A stretch of DNA of 64,000 nucleotides. Origin: CAWACP01 sp963780655. GTDB lineage: Bacteria; Acidobacteriota; Terriglobia; Bryobacterales; Bryobacteraceae. The stretch spans positions 310,001 to 374,000 of the forward strand of contig CAWACP010000006.1 of assembly GCA_963780655.1 (NCBI GenBank), written 5' to 3'. The first letter of the stretch is position 1; each line of letters begins with the position of its first letter. Both the position numbers and the translations under genes were made by a program. Of this stretch, positions 14,465 to 23,344 are shown in pieces. The notes under the pieces were generated by a model. It had not been told where the DNA came from. It saw nothing but the letters and a program-made list of their open reading frames with translations, and made no database searches.

Positions 14465-14565
14465 CCGCTCCCTCACGGTCGCGGCTCAGTTCAGCGCTTC
14501 AGAGCCGTGACCGTCAGGGAGCGGTACCGAATATTTCACACGCCCTCGCGGTCGCGGCTCAGTAA
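14465..14565. repeat. Palindromic repeat, family A (one full unit plus one half unit)
   Basis: CCGCTCCCTCACGGTCGCGG is matched by CCGTGACCGTCAGGGAGCGG, forming a long hairpin at 14465-14524. An extra half-site, CCTCGCGGTCGCGGCTCAGT, is at 14543-14562. It lies between two divergent genes, so here it cannot be a terminator. Confidence 0.75.
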
Positions 14566-14568
14566 CGC

Positions 14569-14574
14569 TACAAT
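14569..14574 (+). promoter_or_regulatory. -10 box abutting the GTG start at 14583
   Basis: TACAAT ends 8 nt before the GTG of the PfkB-type kinase. No ribosome binding site fits in between. Confidence 0.5.
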
Positions 14575-14582
14575 TCAGAACA

Positions 14583-15500
14583 GTGTCACTGGTAATAGTG
14601 GGATCAGTTGCTTACGATGCCGTGAAGACTCCGCATGGCAGCGTCGACCGTATGCTCGGCGGCGCCTGTACTTACATCGCTCTTTCCGCAGGTTACTTCA
14701 CGAAGACCGGAGTGGTCGCCGTGGTCGGCGACGATTTCGCGCAGGAGGACATCGATCTCCTCTCATCGCGCGATATCGATCTGCAGGGGCTGGAGCGGAC
14801 GCCCGGCAAAACGTTCTTCTGGTCGGGCGAGTATTCGGACGACATGAACGACCGGACCACGCTCGCAACCGACCTGAACGTCTTCGCCGATTTCCAGCCG
14901 AAGCTCCCGGAGGCGTACCGCAGCGAGCCGTACCTGATGCTCGGCAATATCCAGCCGGCGCTGCAGCGCTCGGTGCGCGAGCAGATGAACGGGGTGCGCC
15001 TCACCGGCGGCGACACCATGAATTACTGGATTCGCGACTACCGCGACGAGCTTCTCGAAACCATCCGCGACTGGGATTTCCTGCTGATCAACGACGCCGA
15101 GGCGCGCATGCTCTCGGGCGAGTACAACCTGCGGCGCGCCGCCAATGCCATCCTCGACATGGGTCCGAACACCATCGTGATCAAGCGCGGCGAATATGGG
15201 GCCATGCTGTTCCGCCGCGATTCATATTTCATCGTGCCCGGGTATCTGCTGGAAGAAGTGTTCGACCCGACCGGCGCCGGAGATTGCTTCGCCGGAGGAT
15301 TCATCGGCTATCTGGCCGAGCGCGGCTGCGATCTGCGGAGCGGACACGCCGACCGGCGCGATCTCAGTCGCGCGGTGATCTATGGCTCCGTCATGGGCAG
15401 CTTCTGCTGCGAGAAGTTCGGAGTGGACCGGTTCCGCACGCTGACCCGCGACGACATTGAACGGCGCTTCTGTGAGTTCCGTGAATTCACGGAGTTCTGA
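14583..15500 (+). CDS. PfkB-family carbohydrate kinase
   Basis: 305 residues. It phosphorylates a sugar or nucleoside with ATP. PfkB signature 1-like residues are near the N-terminus (MLGGACTYIALSAGYF), and signature 2, DPTGAGDCFAGGF, carries the catalytic Asp. KRGEYGAML lines the ATP site. The substrate (ribose, fructose, inosine or adenosine type) cannot be read from sequence. The GTG start has no Shine-Dalgarno but has a -10 box 8 nt upstream. The 3' end overlaps the next gene, so the two are probably co-translated. Confidence 0.88.
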   Translation: MSLVIVGSVAYDAVKTPHGSVDRMLGGACTYIALSAGYFTKTGVVAVVGDDFAQEDIDLLSSRDIDLQGLERTPGKTFFWSGEYSDDMNDRTTLATDLNVFADFQPKLPEAYRSEPYLMLGNIQPALQRSVREQMNGVRLTGGDTMNYWIRDYRDELLETIRDWDFLLINDAEARMLSGEYNLRRAANAILDMGPNTIVIKRGEYGAMLFRRDSYFIVPGYLLEEVFDPTGAGDCFAGGFIGYLAERGCDLRSGHADRRDLSRAVIYGSVMGSFCCEKFGVDRFRTLTRDDIERRFCEFREFTEF

Positions 15501-17019
15501 CGGGCGCGCGCACCTCCCGCTGGCGCTGGCCGCGCTCGCCGTTCTCAGCTTCGCATTCGTTGCGCTGGTCTCGGCCAATGGCTGGACGGTCTGGTATGGA
15601 GATGCTCAGGCGCACGTCAACATAGCGCGGCGCATTCTGGATTCACGCACCCCCGGATACGATCAGATCGGCACGGTGTGGCTTCCCCTGCCGCACGCGC
15701 TGATGCTGCCGTTCGTGTGGAACGACCGGCTGTGGAGCACCGGTCTGGCCGGGGCCATTCCCGCCGCGCTTTGCTTCATCGCGGCAGGCGGCTTCCTGTT
15801 CGCGACGGTGCGCCGAGTGCTGGCGAGCAATGCGGCTGGATGGGCCGCCATAGCGGTGTTCGCGCTCAATCCCAACCTGCTCTATTTGCAGGCGACGCCG
15901 ATGACCGAGGCGGCATTCCTGGCGTGCCTGCTCGCGCTGCTCTACGCCACCGTGCGCTTCGCCGAAACGGATTCGTACGCGGGGGCGGCATGGGCCGGCG
16001 TTATCGCCTCCATCGGAACGATGGCGCGCTATGAAGGCTGGTTCCTGCTGCCATTCGCGGCGCTATTCATCTTCGTGAAGGCGAGGTCGAACCGATTCGC
16101 CAAGGCGGCGCTGTTCTCGGTGCTTGCGGCAATCGGCCCTTGCTACTGGCTCGCGCACAACTGGTGGTACTTCGGGAATGCGCTCGATTTCTACAACGGC
16201 CCCGGATCGTCGAAGGACATTTACGAACGCGCGCTCCACAGCCCGCACGCGTTTCGTTATCCCGGCGATCATGACTGGGCGAAAGCTGCGTTCTACTTCC
16301 GCACGGCAGTGCGCCGGTATTGCAGGCTGGCGCCGCTGATTCTGGCCGCTATTGGGGCGCCCATCCTCCTGCTAAAAAAACATCTGTGGCCGATTCTGTT
16401 CCTGACGCTCACGCCCGCGTTCTATGTGTGGAGCATGGAATCGGGGAACGTTCCGATTTTCGTACCCGGTCTGTGGCCGAACTCCTGGTACAACACGCGC
16501 TACGCCACGGCTGCCCTGCCGCTTCTCGCGTTTGCAGCCGCGGGCGCCGTCGTGCTCGCGCCGGGCCGATGGCGCGGCATGACCGCAGCGGGAGCGGCGA
16601 TGTTCGTCGCGGCTCCCTGGCTGGTCTATCCGTCTCCCGAGCACTGGATATGCTGGAAGGAATCGCAGGTGAATTCGGTGGCGCGGCGTGCGTGGACAGA
16701 GGAAGCAGCCAGAGTGTTGAAACATGAATACCGGGGCGGCGGAATCTTCACGACCTCAGGCGATATCACCGGCGTCTACGCGCGAGCCGATATCCCGTTG
16801 CGCGAAACGCTGAACGACGGCAACTTCCCGGCGTACGATCTCGCGCTGAAGCGGCCGGAGCGCTTTCTCGACGAGCGCTGGGCGGTGGGAATCGACGACG
16901 ACCCGGTGACGAAAGCAGTGGCGCGGGCGAATCGGGAGCGAACCGTGTATCGACTCGTTCGAACCGTGACGGTCCCGGGCGCGCCGCCGGTGTACCTGTG
17001 GGTGCGAAAAACGACATGA
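15472..17019 (+). CDS. GT-C type integral membrane glycosyltransferase (ArnT/GT39-like)
   Basis: About 515 residues. Ten or more membrane helices are present. The first loop has YGDAQAHVNIARRILDS, with the acidic residues expected of polyprenyl-phosphate-sugar-dependent GT-C enzymes, followed by the second-loop MTEAAFL. A soluble C-terminal part follows from about residue 410. It probably moves a sugar from a lipid-linked donor onto an envelope acceptor. Start candidates are the TTG at 15457 and GTGs at 15472 and 15481, all inside the 3' end of the PfkB gene. None has a clear Shine-Dalgarno, so 15472 is a compromise. The stop overlaps dapF by 4 bp. Confidence 0.75.
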   Translation: MSSVNSRSSDGRAHLPLALAALAVLSFAFVALVSANGWTVWYGDAQAHVNIARRILDSRTPGYDQIGTVWLPLPHALMLPFVWNDRLWSTGLAGAIPAALCFIAAGGFLFATVRRVLASNAAGWAAIAVFALNPNLLYLQATPMTEAAFLACLLALLYATVRFAETDSYAGAAWAGVIASIGTMARYEGWFLLPFAALFIFVKARSNRFAKAALFSVLAAIGPCYWLAHNWWYFGNALDFYNGPGSSKDIYERALHSPHAFRYPGDHDWAKAAFYFRTAVRRYCRLAPLILAAIGAPILLLKKHLWPILFLTLTPAFYVWSMESGNVPIFVPGLWPNSWYNTRYATAALPLLAFAAAGAVVLAPGRWRGMTAAGAAMFVAAPWLVYPSPEHWICWKESQVNSVARRAWTEEAARVLKHEYRGGGIFTTSGDITGVYARADIPLRETLNDGNFPAYDLALKRPERFLDERWAVGIDDDPVTKAVARANRERTVYRLVRTVTVPGAPPVYLWVRKTT

Positions 17020-17828
17020 CTATTCCGTTCACCAAGGCGCACGGCGCGGGCAACGACTTTCTGCTCTCCTGGGTTGAGGACGTTCACGTTGACGATCTCC
17101 CCGCTGCGGCGCGGGCAATCTGCGCACGGCACACCGGCATCGGCGCGGATGGCTGGATGCTGGTCGAAGGCGCGTCCGAGGACGAGGATCTCGACGCGAC
17201 GATTCGGCTGTTCAACGCCGATGGCAGCGAACCGGAGATGTCGGGCAACGGTACGCGCTGCGCCGCGGCGCTGCTGTATGCGGGCGGCCTCACGTACTCG
17301 GACAGCGTGCGCATCCGCACGGGCGCGGGCGTCAAGGAGCTGAAGCGGCTCGACGAACGCGGGCGCGAATACACGTTCGAGATGAACATGGGCCAGCCGC
17401 GGTCCTTTCCCGATCAGTTGCGAACGCAGATCCCGACAGCCGCCGGCACAGTGGAAGCAGCGCTGCTGGACCCCGGCAATCCCCAGGCGGCGATTCTGGT
17501 GCGCGAGTTTCCAGCGAACTGGCGCGAGATCGGCGCGGCCGTGGAGAGTCACCCGATGTTCCCGAACCGCACCAACGTGTCCTTCGTGCGCGTGATGGAC
17601 CAGCACACCATTGACGTTGTGTTCTATGAGCGCGGCGTGGGCGAGACGATGAGCTCGGGAACGGGATCGACGGGCGCGGCCGCGGCGGCCATCCTGCGCG
17701 GGCTGGCGAAGAGTCCGATCCGCATTCTGACTCCCGCGGGGCCGCTGGAGTTTCGCTGGACGGATTCGGCATATCTGACCGGCCCCGCGGCGATCGTGGG
17801 CACAGGGGAGTATTATTTCGAGGGATGA
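17016..17828 (+). CDS. dapF: Diaminopimelate epimerase homologue lacking a catalytic Cys
   Basis: 270 residues, normal length. DapF interconverts LL- and meso-diaminopimelate with two cysteines. The first is here (Cys82 in MSGNGTRCAA). The second should sit in GETxxCGTGxCA, but the sequence reads GETMSSGTGSTG, with Ser214 in its place. The His of the NPH motif is Gln157 (DPGNPQAAI). The remaining pattern (FTKAHGAGNDF, TGIGADG, FNADGSEPEMSGNG, ERGVGE) is clearly DapF. Either a variant mechanism or a different substrate is possible. No other dapF is in the window. The start ATG overlaps the upstream stop (ATGA). Confidence 0.85.
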   Translation: MTIPFTKAHGAGNDFLLSWVEDVHVDDLPAAARAICARHTGIGADGWMLVEGASEDEDLDATIRLFNADGSEPEMSGNGTRCAAALLYAGGLTYSDSVRIRTGAGVKELKRLDERGREYTFEMNMGQPRSFPDQLRTQIPTAAGTVEAALLDPGNPQAAILVREFPANWREIGAAVESHPMFPNRTNVSFVRVMDQHTIDVVFYERGVGETMSSGTGSTGAAAAAILRGLAKSPIRILTPAGPLEFRWTDSAYLTGPAAIVGTGEYYFEG

Positions 17829-17844
17829 TGGCCGCACGGCGCGA

Positions 17845-17850
17845 TAGGAT
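17845..17850 (+). promoter_or_regulatory. -10 box near the ATG at 17858
   Basis: TAGGAT ends 7 nt before the in-frame ATG. This supports 17858 as the start rather than the ATG at 17825 that overlaps dapF. Confidence 0.4.
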
Positions 17851-17857
17851 GGGCGTT

Positions 17858-18838
17858 ATGTGTCCAACGATTTGGGCGAAGTTAGCGCTGGTCCTGAGCG
17901 CTGCCGCCGTATTGACAGCGGGGGCCCCGATCCGGACGACACTCTGCGATCTCGTGAAGGAGCCCGAGGCGTTCGATGGCAAAGTGGTCGCGCTGCGCGC
18001 CGTGTATGCCGGCGACGCAGGGCTGATCGACGAAAGTTGCTCGGCGAAAGTTCGCGTGGACGCCTACCATGTGCTGGACGGGCTCACACCGAAAGATGGC
18101 CAGTACGCCTTCACGCGGCGCGGGGCCGGCAGCCCTGACGATCTCGCGTGGAAGCCGATCGAGACTCCTCGGGCGGTGCACACCAAAGCGTCGGACGATG
18201 CGTTCAGGGTGCTGTTGAAGTTGCCGGCGCGCAGCACGGTAAATGTGGTTGGACGGTTCGATTATTTCCAGACCCAGGCAGTAGCGGTGAGAACCGGGCC
18301 GGGCGCGAAACCGTCCACGCGCGCGGTGGGGGATGCGGACTCGCCCTTGTTGCGGCTGGTGGTCGAAAGGGCAACACCGGCGGGGGTGGCGGCGACAACG
18401 GCTGCAGAAGCGCCCCCTGCAGCACCAGGGCCGGTTGCGGGAGTCCCTGCCGCGCCGCCGTCAAAAGACGTCTCTGAAGACGAGGCGCGAAAGCTGGTCA
18501 TGCTTTTTGCGGCGTCGCGCGGCCTGACCAAACTGCATGACTTCATGCTCGATGCCTACACGCTTCCTGTTCTTCCCGATTACTATCTGTTCGATGCGCT
18601 CTGGAACAATCCACAGCCCGGGGGCGTGATTGCGGCGCGTTTCGCGGTGGACCGGCGTACCGGCGACCTGTGGAATGCCAATCAGTGCGAGGCGCTGACT
18701 TCGCCGCTCATCAGGGGCGTTCAGCAGCAGATCCGTAGCCGCCTGGGGCTGACCTGGGCCGCCTACCAGAGAGCGCGCAGACCGGGTCCGCTGTGCCACG
18801 ACGGCGCGCCGAAGGAGGGGAAAGAACAGGCGCACTGA
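17858..18838 (+). CDS. Secreted protein of unknown function, paralogue of the 30884-31321 gene
   Basis: 326 residues. The signal peptide (KLALVLSAAAVLTAGAP) is followed by a domain with TTLCDLVKEPEAFDGKVVALR and DESCSAKVRVDA. An Ala/Pro-rich linker (about 175-215) follows, then a C-terminal domain with KLHDFMLDAYTLPVLPDYY. The first domain is shared with the protein at 30884-31321 (TTLCDLVRSPGQFEGRLVEV, DQSCSA), so two cysteines at fixed spacing probably form a disulfide. I recognise no named family. The opening resembles OB-fold modules used in small secreted proteins. The gene ends just before a palindromic repeat. Confidence 0.75.
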   Translation: MCPTIWAKLALVLSAAAVLTAGAPIRTTLCDLVKEPEAFDGKVVALRAVYAGDAGLIDESCSAKVRVDAYHVLDGLTPKDGQYAFTRRGAGSPDDLAWKPIETPRAVHTKASDDAFRVLLKLPARSTVNVVGRFDYFQTQAVAVRTGPGAKPSTRAVGDADSPLLRLVVERATPAGVAATTAAEAPPAAPGPVAGVPAAPPSKDVSEDEARKLVMLFAASRGLTKLHDFMLDAYTLPVLPDYYLFDALWNNPQPGGVIAARFAVDRRTGDLWNANQCEALTSPLIRGVQQQIRSRLGLTWAAYQRARRPGPLCHDGAPKEGKEQAH

Positions 18839-18848
18839 AAGCCTGCAA

Positions 18849-18907
18849 CCGCTCCCTCACGGTCGCGGCTCAGTCAGAGTTTCGGAGCCGTGACCGTGAG
18901 GGAGCGG
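18849..18907. repeat. Palindromic repeat, family A
   Basis: CCGCTCCCTCACGGTCGCGG is paired with CCGTGACCGTGAGGGAGCGG across a loop of about 20 nt. It lies between two convergent genes, where it could also end transcription in both directions. Confidence 0.8.
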
Positions 18908-18931
18908 TTGCCGAATGTATCAGCGCATTGG

Positions 18932-19558
18932 TCAACCGTTTTCGGAGCCGCCAGAAGCCGCTTTGTTCGGCTCCCAGAGCACTTCCGGGATTCCGAGGGC
19001 GTGATTCGCCCAGCGGCTCCAGACAAATAGAGCGTCACTGAGGCGGTTGAGATAGCGGATCGCCTCCGGCGCAATCTCTTCCGTGCGCGCGGCGGTGATC
19101 ATGAGGCGCTCGGCGCGGCGGCAGACGGTACGGGCGATGTGCAGCTCGCAGGCCGCGCGCGATCCGCCCGGCAGCACGAACGATCGCAGCGGCGGCAGGG
19201 GCTCGTTCATCGCGTCGATCTCGCGCTCGAGCTGCTCGACGTCGGCATCGGTGATGCGCGCCTGTTTCGGATGCATGTCTCGCGGGAGCGTCGCCAGAGT
19301 GGACCCGAGATTGAAAAGCTCATGCTGCACGCGCAGCAGGATTGCGGCCAGAGAACTGAGGGCCGCTTCGGCCTGCGCGGAAACGTATGCCGTGCCGACG
19401 AATGCATTCAGCTCGTCCACCGTGCCGTAGCACTCGATGCGCGGCGAGTCTTTCGGAACCTTCTGGCCGCCGGCGAGGTGGGTTTCCCCGTTATCGCCCG
19501 TGCGGGTGTAGATGCGGTTGAGTGCGAGTCTGGGTTGGTCGAAAGCCGGGTCCGGCAT
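18932..19558 (-). CDS. ATP:cob(I)alamin adenosyltransferase, PduO type
   Basis: 208 residues. It transfers the adenosyl group of ATP to cob(I)alamin to make coenzyme B12. The ATP-binding N-terminus, RIYTRTGDNGETHLAGG, is followed by ECYGTVDELNAFVG. The second signature region is RTVCRRAERLM and the C-terminal YLNRLSDALFVWSRWAN is diagnostic. It probably serves an adenosylcobalamin-dependent enzyme elsewhere, since no cobalamin operon is adjacent. Its start is 122 bp from that of the divergent permease. Confidence 0.93.
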   Translation of the reverse strand: MPDPAFDQPRLALNRIYTRTGDNGETHLAGGQKVPKDSPRIECYGTVDELNAFVGTAYVSAQAEAALSSLAAILLRVQHELFNLGSTLATLPRDMHPKQARITDADVEQLEREIDAMNEPLPPLRSFVLPGGSRAACELHIARTVCRRAERLMITAARTEEIAPEAIRYLNRLSDALFVWSRWANHALGIPEVLWEPNKAASGGSENG

Positions 19559-19666
19559 GGAAGGTCAGACGAGCGGCACAGCAGCCGCTCGGGTCCGGCA
19601 TGAGTGAGCTGCGTGCCGAACTGTCCATACACCATAGCAGATTCCGGCGGCGCCCGCGAAACCCGA

Positions 19667-19672
19667 TAGAAT
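19667..19672 (+). promoter_or_regulatory. -10 box abutting the ATG at 19681
   Basis: TAGAAT ends 8 nt before the permease start codon, with no Shine-Dalgarno in the gap. Confidence 0.5.
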
Positions 19673-19680
19673 CGGACTTC

Positions 19681-20859
19681 ATGAACCAGTCCAGGTACCG
19701 TGCGTTCCCGATCTTTCTCGCGTTCCTTGCCATGGGCTTTGGCGACGCTGCCGGCCCGTTCGTCGGTCTGGCCCGGCAGCAGTTTCAGCTCTCGAACTTC
19801 GCCGCTCAGTTGATCACTTTCGCGGGATTCATCATGTTCGGCATTCTCTCGGTGCCGATGGGCGTATTTCAGGACAAGAAGGGCAAGAAATTCGTCCTGC
19901 TGCTCGGGCTCGGTATCATGCTGGCGGGTATACTTATTCCGACGATCGCGGGGCTGTCAACCTTTCCGGTTTTCCTGATCACCATCCTGCTCCTCGGCGC
20001 GGGCGCCACGACGCTGCAGGTGGCCGGCAACCCCATCATGCGTGATGTATCGGCGGAAGGAAAATACTCGCGGAATCTCTCGCTGGGCCAGTTCGTGAAG
20101 GCCATCGGGTCGCTGTCCGGTCCACTCATTCCGGTCATCGCGGCGCGTTACTTCGGCGCAAGCTGGAACGTGATCTTCCCCATTTACTCGGTCGCGGTGC
20201 TGATCACGATCATCGCCGTGCTGCCGTTGCGCGTGGCCGAGAAACGCTCGGCAGATCATCATCCCGCCACCTTCGGCTCTTCTGTTGCGCTGCTGAAGAA
20301 CGGGTACATCGTGATGATGACGCTGGCCATCTTTCTCTACGTCGGCGCCGAGGTGTCGGTCAGCTCGGGCATTCCGCTCTACCTGAAAGATCGGTTCAGC
20401 ATGGACATCAACAAGGTGGGGCTGCTGGGCACCGGGCTGTTCTTCCTGGCTCTGACCATCGGCCGGTTTTCAGGCGGCGTGATTCTGAACTGGATGAAGC
20501 CGCGAACCTTCTTCGTACTCACGTGCCTGCTCTCGATTGCCGGGCTGCTGGGCATGTTCGTGCCGGACAGATACGCGGCCGTGGCGAGCTTCTTCCTCAT
20601 CGGCCTGGGGTTCGCCAACATATTCCCGCTGGTCTTCTCGATCGTGGTGGACAGGATGCCTGAATACGCCAACCCCATCTCCGGTTTGCTGGTGATGGCT
20701 ATCGTGGGCGGAGCGATTCTGCCGCCGATCATGGGCCTGGTGGCGGACGCGCTGCACTCCGTGCAACTGGCCTTCATGGTTCCGCTGGCCGCCATCCTGT
20801 ACATCACCTGGACCGCGTTCGCGAATCGGACGGAGCCCGCGGTGAAGGCCGCCGCGTAA
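19681..20859 (+). CDS. MFS sugar permease, FHS (FucP/GlcP-like) family
   Basis: 392 residues with about 12 membrane helices. The first helix and loop, FPIFLAFLAMGFGDAAGPFVG, and the region GATTLQVAGNPIMRDV fit the fucose/galactose/glucose-H+ symporter family. The central loop is GQFVKAIGSLSGPLIPV. It should import a monosaccharide with protons. The next gene is a ROK sugar kinase only 4 bp after the stop, so uptake and phosphorylation are paired. The sugar is not identifiable from sequence. An upstream in-frame extension to 19522 overlaps the divergent gene and is not used. Confidence 0.88.
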   Translation: MNQSRYRAFPIFLAFLAMGFGDAAGPFVGLARQQFQLSNFAAQLITFAGFIMFGILSVPMGVFQDKKGKKFVLLLGLGIMLAGILIPTIAGLSTFPVFLITILLLGAGATTLQVAGNPIMRDVSAEGKYSRNLSLGQFVKAIGSLSGPLIPVIAARYFGASWNVIFPIYSVAVLITIIAVLPLRVAEKRSADHHPATFGSSVALLKNGYIVMMTLAIFLYVGAEVSVSSGIPLYLKDRFSMDINKVGLLGTGLFFLALTIGRFSGGVILNWMKPRTFFVLTCLLSIAGLLGMFVPDRYAAVASFFLIGLGFANIFPLVFSIVVDRMPEYANPISGLLVMAIVGGAILPPIMGLVADALHSVQLAFMVPLAAILYITWTAFANRTEPAVKAAA

Positions 20860-20863
20860 TCGC

Positions 20864-21967
20864 ATGCCCATCCGATTCGACACAGATCCGCGCACGGTAA
20901 TGACGCTCGATGCGGGCGGCACCACGCTGAAGTTCTCGGCCATCCGCGGCAACCGGCTGCTGGTGGGGCCGGTGAGCATTCCCACCGAGGCCGACAATCT
21001 GGGGCGCTGCCTTGCCAACATCGTCCGCGGCTTCGACGATATCCGGCGGTCTCTGCCCGAGCCGCCGGTGGCCATCAGCTTCGCCTTTCCCGGCCCCACC
21101 GACTACCCGGCGGGGATCATCGGCGATCTGGGGAACCTGCCGGGATTCCGCGGCGGCGTGGCGCTGGGGCCCATGCTCGAAGAGAAGTTCGGCATGCCGG
21201 TCTTCATCAACAACGATGGCGACCTGTTCGTGTACGGCGAAGCGATCGCCGGCTTCCTGCCGTGGGTGAACGATCTGCTGGAAAAGGGCGGCAGTCCGAA
21301 ACGCTACAGCAATCTGTTCGGCATTACCCTCGGTACCGGACTCGGCGGCGGCATCGTGCGCAACGGCGAGCTGTACATCGGTGACAACTCGAGCGCGGGC
21401 GAAGCCTGGCTGCTCCGCCACAAGCTGGCGCCGAATTTCAACGCCGAGGAAGGCGCGTCGATTCGCGCGGTGCGGCGGGCGTTCGCGAAGGCCGCGGGCA
21501 TTCCGTTCGACGATGCGCCCGAGCCGAAGACCATCTTCGACATCGGCATGGGCCGCGCGGAGGGCAATCGCGCCGCCGCACTGGAGGCATTCCGGCAGTT
21601 GGGAGAGGTGGCGGGCGACGTGCTGGCGCAGGCGCTGACTCTGCTGGATGGACTGGCGGTGATCGGCGGCGGCATCTCGGGGTCGTGGCCGCTGTTCCTG
21701 CCGTCTCTGGTGGATGCCATGAATGGTGAGTTCGAGTGCGGCGGCGCTCCGCAGCGGCGGCTGGGGCTGCGCGCGTTCAATCTGGAGGACCCCGCCGAAC
21801 GCGCGGCGTTCATTCGCGGCGAGGTGCGTGAGGTACGGGTTCCCGGCTCATCCAGGATAGTGCGATACGATCCGCTGGCCCGCACCGGCGTGGGCTTGTC
21901 GCGCATGGATACGAGCGAGGCCGTGGCTATCGGCGCATACGCGTTTGCGCTGAACCGGTTGGGGTGA
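20864..21967 (+). CDS. ROK-family sugar kinase
   Basis: 367 residues. The ATP-binding start is MTLDAGGTTLKFSAI. FINNDGDLFVYGE contains the catalytic Asp of the ROK fold, and GTGLGGGIVRNGELYIG is the glycine-rich loop. The zinc-binding CxCGxxGCxE motif of many ROK proteins is missing, because there are no cysteines in GEAWLLRHKLAPNFN. A helix-turn-helix is also absent, so this is an enzyme rather than a repressor. It sits 4 bp behind the FHS permease and probably phosphorylates the imported sugar. Confidence 0.85.
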   Translation: MPIRFDTDPRTVMTLDAGGTTLKFSAIRGNRLLVGPVSIPTEADNLGRCLANIVRGFDDIRRSLPEPPVAISFAFPGPTDYPAGIIGDLGNLPGFRGGVALGPMLEEKFGMPVFINNDGDLFVYGEAIAGFLPWVNDLLEKGGSPKRYSNLFGITLGTGLGGGIVRNGELYIGDNSSAGEAWLLRHKLAPNFNAEEGASIRAVRRAFAKAAGIPFDDAPEPKTIFDIGMGRAEGNRAAALEAFRQLGEVAGDVLAQALTLLDGLAVIGGGISGSWPLFLPSLVDAMNGEFECGGAPQRRLGLRAFNLEDPAERAAFIRGEVREVRVPGSSRIVRYDPLARTGVGLSRMDTSEAVAIGAYAFALNRLG

Positions 21968-22061
21968 AATGCGAAAATTCCAGGGCTGAGCCTCGCACCA
22001 CCTCCCGTTATTCACGCCCAAACCGCTCACAACGGCGCAAGACGCCGTCCCTGAGCTTACG

Positions 22062-23309
22062 TTAGCGCTTATAGCGCCAGCGGCTCGCCTCGCGCCGCGC
22101 ATTCCTGACATGTTCCGGCCGAACGCCGATGCCGATTGCATAGCCGAGAGCGCGGTGAATGCCCGGTATCCGCTGGACAGCTCTTAGTTGCCAGGGCGCG
22201 TGCGCCGGTCCAGGGTTGTCGAACACTCGTGCCATCTGACGATGCAGTACCACCTGCGCTGCCTGCGTGACGCGAGCTGGGAACTCCCTCCGCCTCTGCA
22301 CAGCCGCGAGATCCTGCTCGGTTGGCGCTCCCCGCCGCAGCGGGTCCGCCAGAAGATTCGCCGCGGCAACCGCGTCCTGAATGGCAAGATTGATGCCCAC
22401 TCCGCCAGCGGGCGACATGGCGTGCGCGGCGTCGCCGATGCACAGCAGTCCGGGGCGATACCAGCGGCGCAGACGGTTGATCTGCACCGTGAGCAGCTTG
22501 ACCTGATCCCAGTTCTCCAATTCACCAACGCGGCCGTCGAGCCAGGGCGCAATCTGCTGAATGCCGGCGCGAAACGCGTCGAGGCCGCGGCGCTGGATTT
22601 CGTCGAAGGAGCCTTTTCGGACAATCATCCCCGCCTGGAAATAATCGCCGCGATTAATCAGAATGACCATTTTCCCATAGTCGATGGTTCCAAAGACCTG
22701 TTCGGGATCGTCGGGGAGCCGGCTGATGCGGAACCACAGCACATCGATGGGCACGCCGAAATCCTGCAACTCGAGTTGCGCCGCCTGGCGCGTGACGGAG
22801 TGGCGGCCATCGCAGCCCACAACGAGGCGGGCGCCAATAGTGGCGGTCTCGCCGTTCGCCGCGCGAGCGATCACGCCCCCGATGCGCGCGCCATCCCGCA
22901 TGAGGCCGATGGCCTCGTGTTCCATGCGCAGCTCGAATGTCGGGAATTTCTCAGCATGCCGCGTCAGGAAATCGAGAAAATCCCACTGCGGCATGAGCGC
23001 GACAAACTTGCAGTGCGTCGGGACGTGGCCGACGTCAGCGGCCTGGAACGGGAAATCGCCGAACCTGCCGCCAACGGATGTCACCTTCTGGTGCGGGATT
23101 TTCAGGAAATCGTCGAGAAGGCCGAGTTCGTGAAGCACCTCGAGGGTGGAAGGATGAACGGTATCGCCGCGGAAGTCGCGGAAGAAATCACGATGCTTTT
23201 CGAGGACCGTGACCTGCACGCCCGCTCGGGCAAGCAGATAGCCGAGCATCACGCCGGCCGGACCGCCTCCGACGATGGCGCAGGTGGTTTCGAGAGTGTT
23301 ATCCGGCAT
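22062..23309 (-). CDS. FAD-dependent monooxygenase (PHBH/UbiH-like)
   Basis: 415 residues. The Rossmann GGGPAGVMLGYLLARAG binds the ADP part of FAD, the second motif VVGCDGRHSVTRQ is the DG motif, and GDAAHAMSPAGGVGINLAIQDA is the GD motif. The family hydroxylates aromatic rings or polyketides with NAD(P)H and oxygen. No substrate-specific neighbour is present. The ATG at 23309 has GAGG about 9 nt upstream and is preferred to longer frames. The adjacent VOC-fold gene, 35 bp upstream on the same strand, may be co-transcribed. Confidence 0.87.
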   Translation of the reverse strand: MPDNTLETTCAIVGGGPAGVMLGYLLARAGVQVTVLEKHRDFFRDFRGDTVHPSTLEVLHELGLLDDFLKIPHQKVTSVGGRFGDFPFQAADVGHVPTHCKFVALMPQWDFLDFLTRHAEKFPTFELRMEHEAIGLMRDGARIGGVIARAANGETATIGARLVVGCDGRHSVTRQAAQLELQDFGVPIDVLWFRISRLPDDPEQVFGTIDYGKMVILINRGDYFQAGMIVRKGSFDEIQRRGLDAFRAGIQQIAPWLDGRVGELENWDQVKLLTVQINRLRRWYRPGLLCIGDAAHAMSPAGGVGINLAIQDAVAAANLLADPLRRGAPTEQDLAAVQRRREFPARVTQAAQVVLHRQMARVFDNPGPAHAPWQLRAVQRIPGIHRALGYAIGIGVRPEHVRNARREASRWRYKR

Positions 23310-23344
23310 CTTTGACCTCACCGCTAAGACGCCAACCAGGCCGT

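Noticed and set aside
18849..18907. Family A repeats as simple Rho-independent terminators
   Set aside because: They lack a T-tract and one copy lies between divergent promoters.
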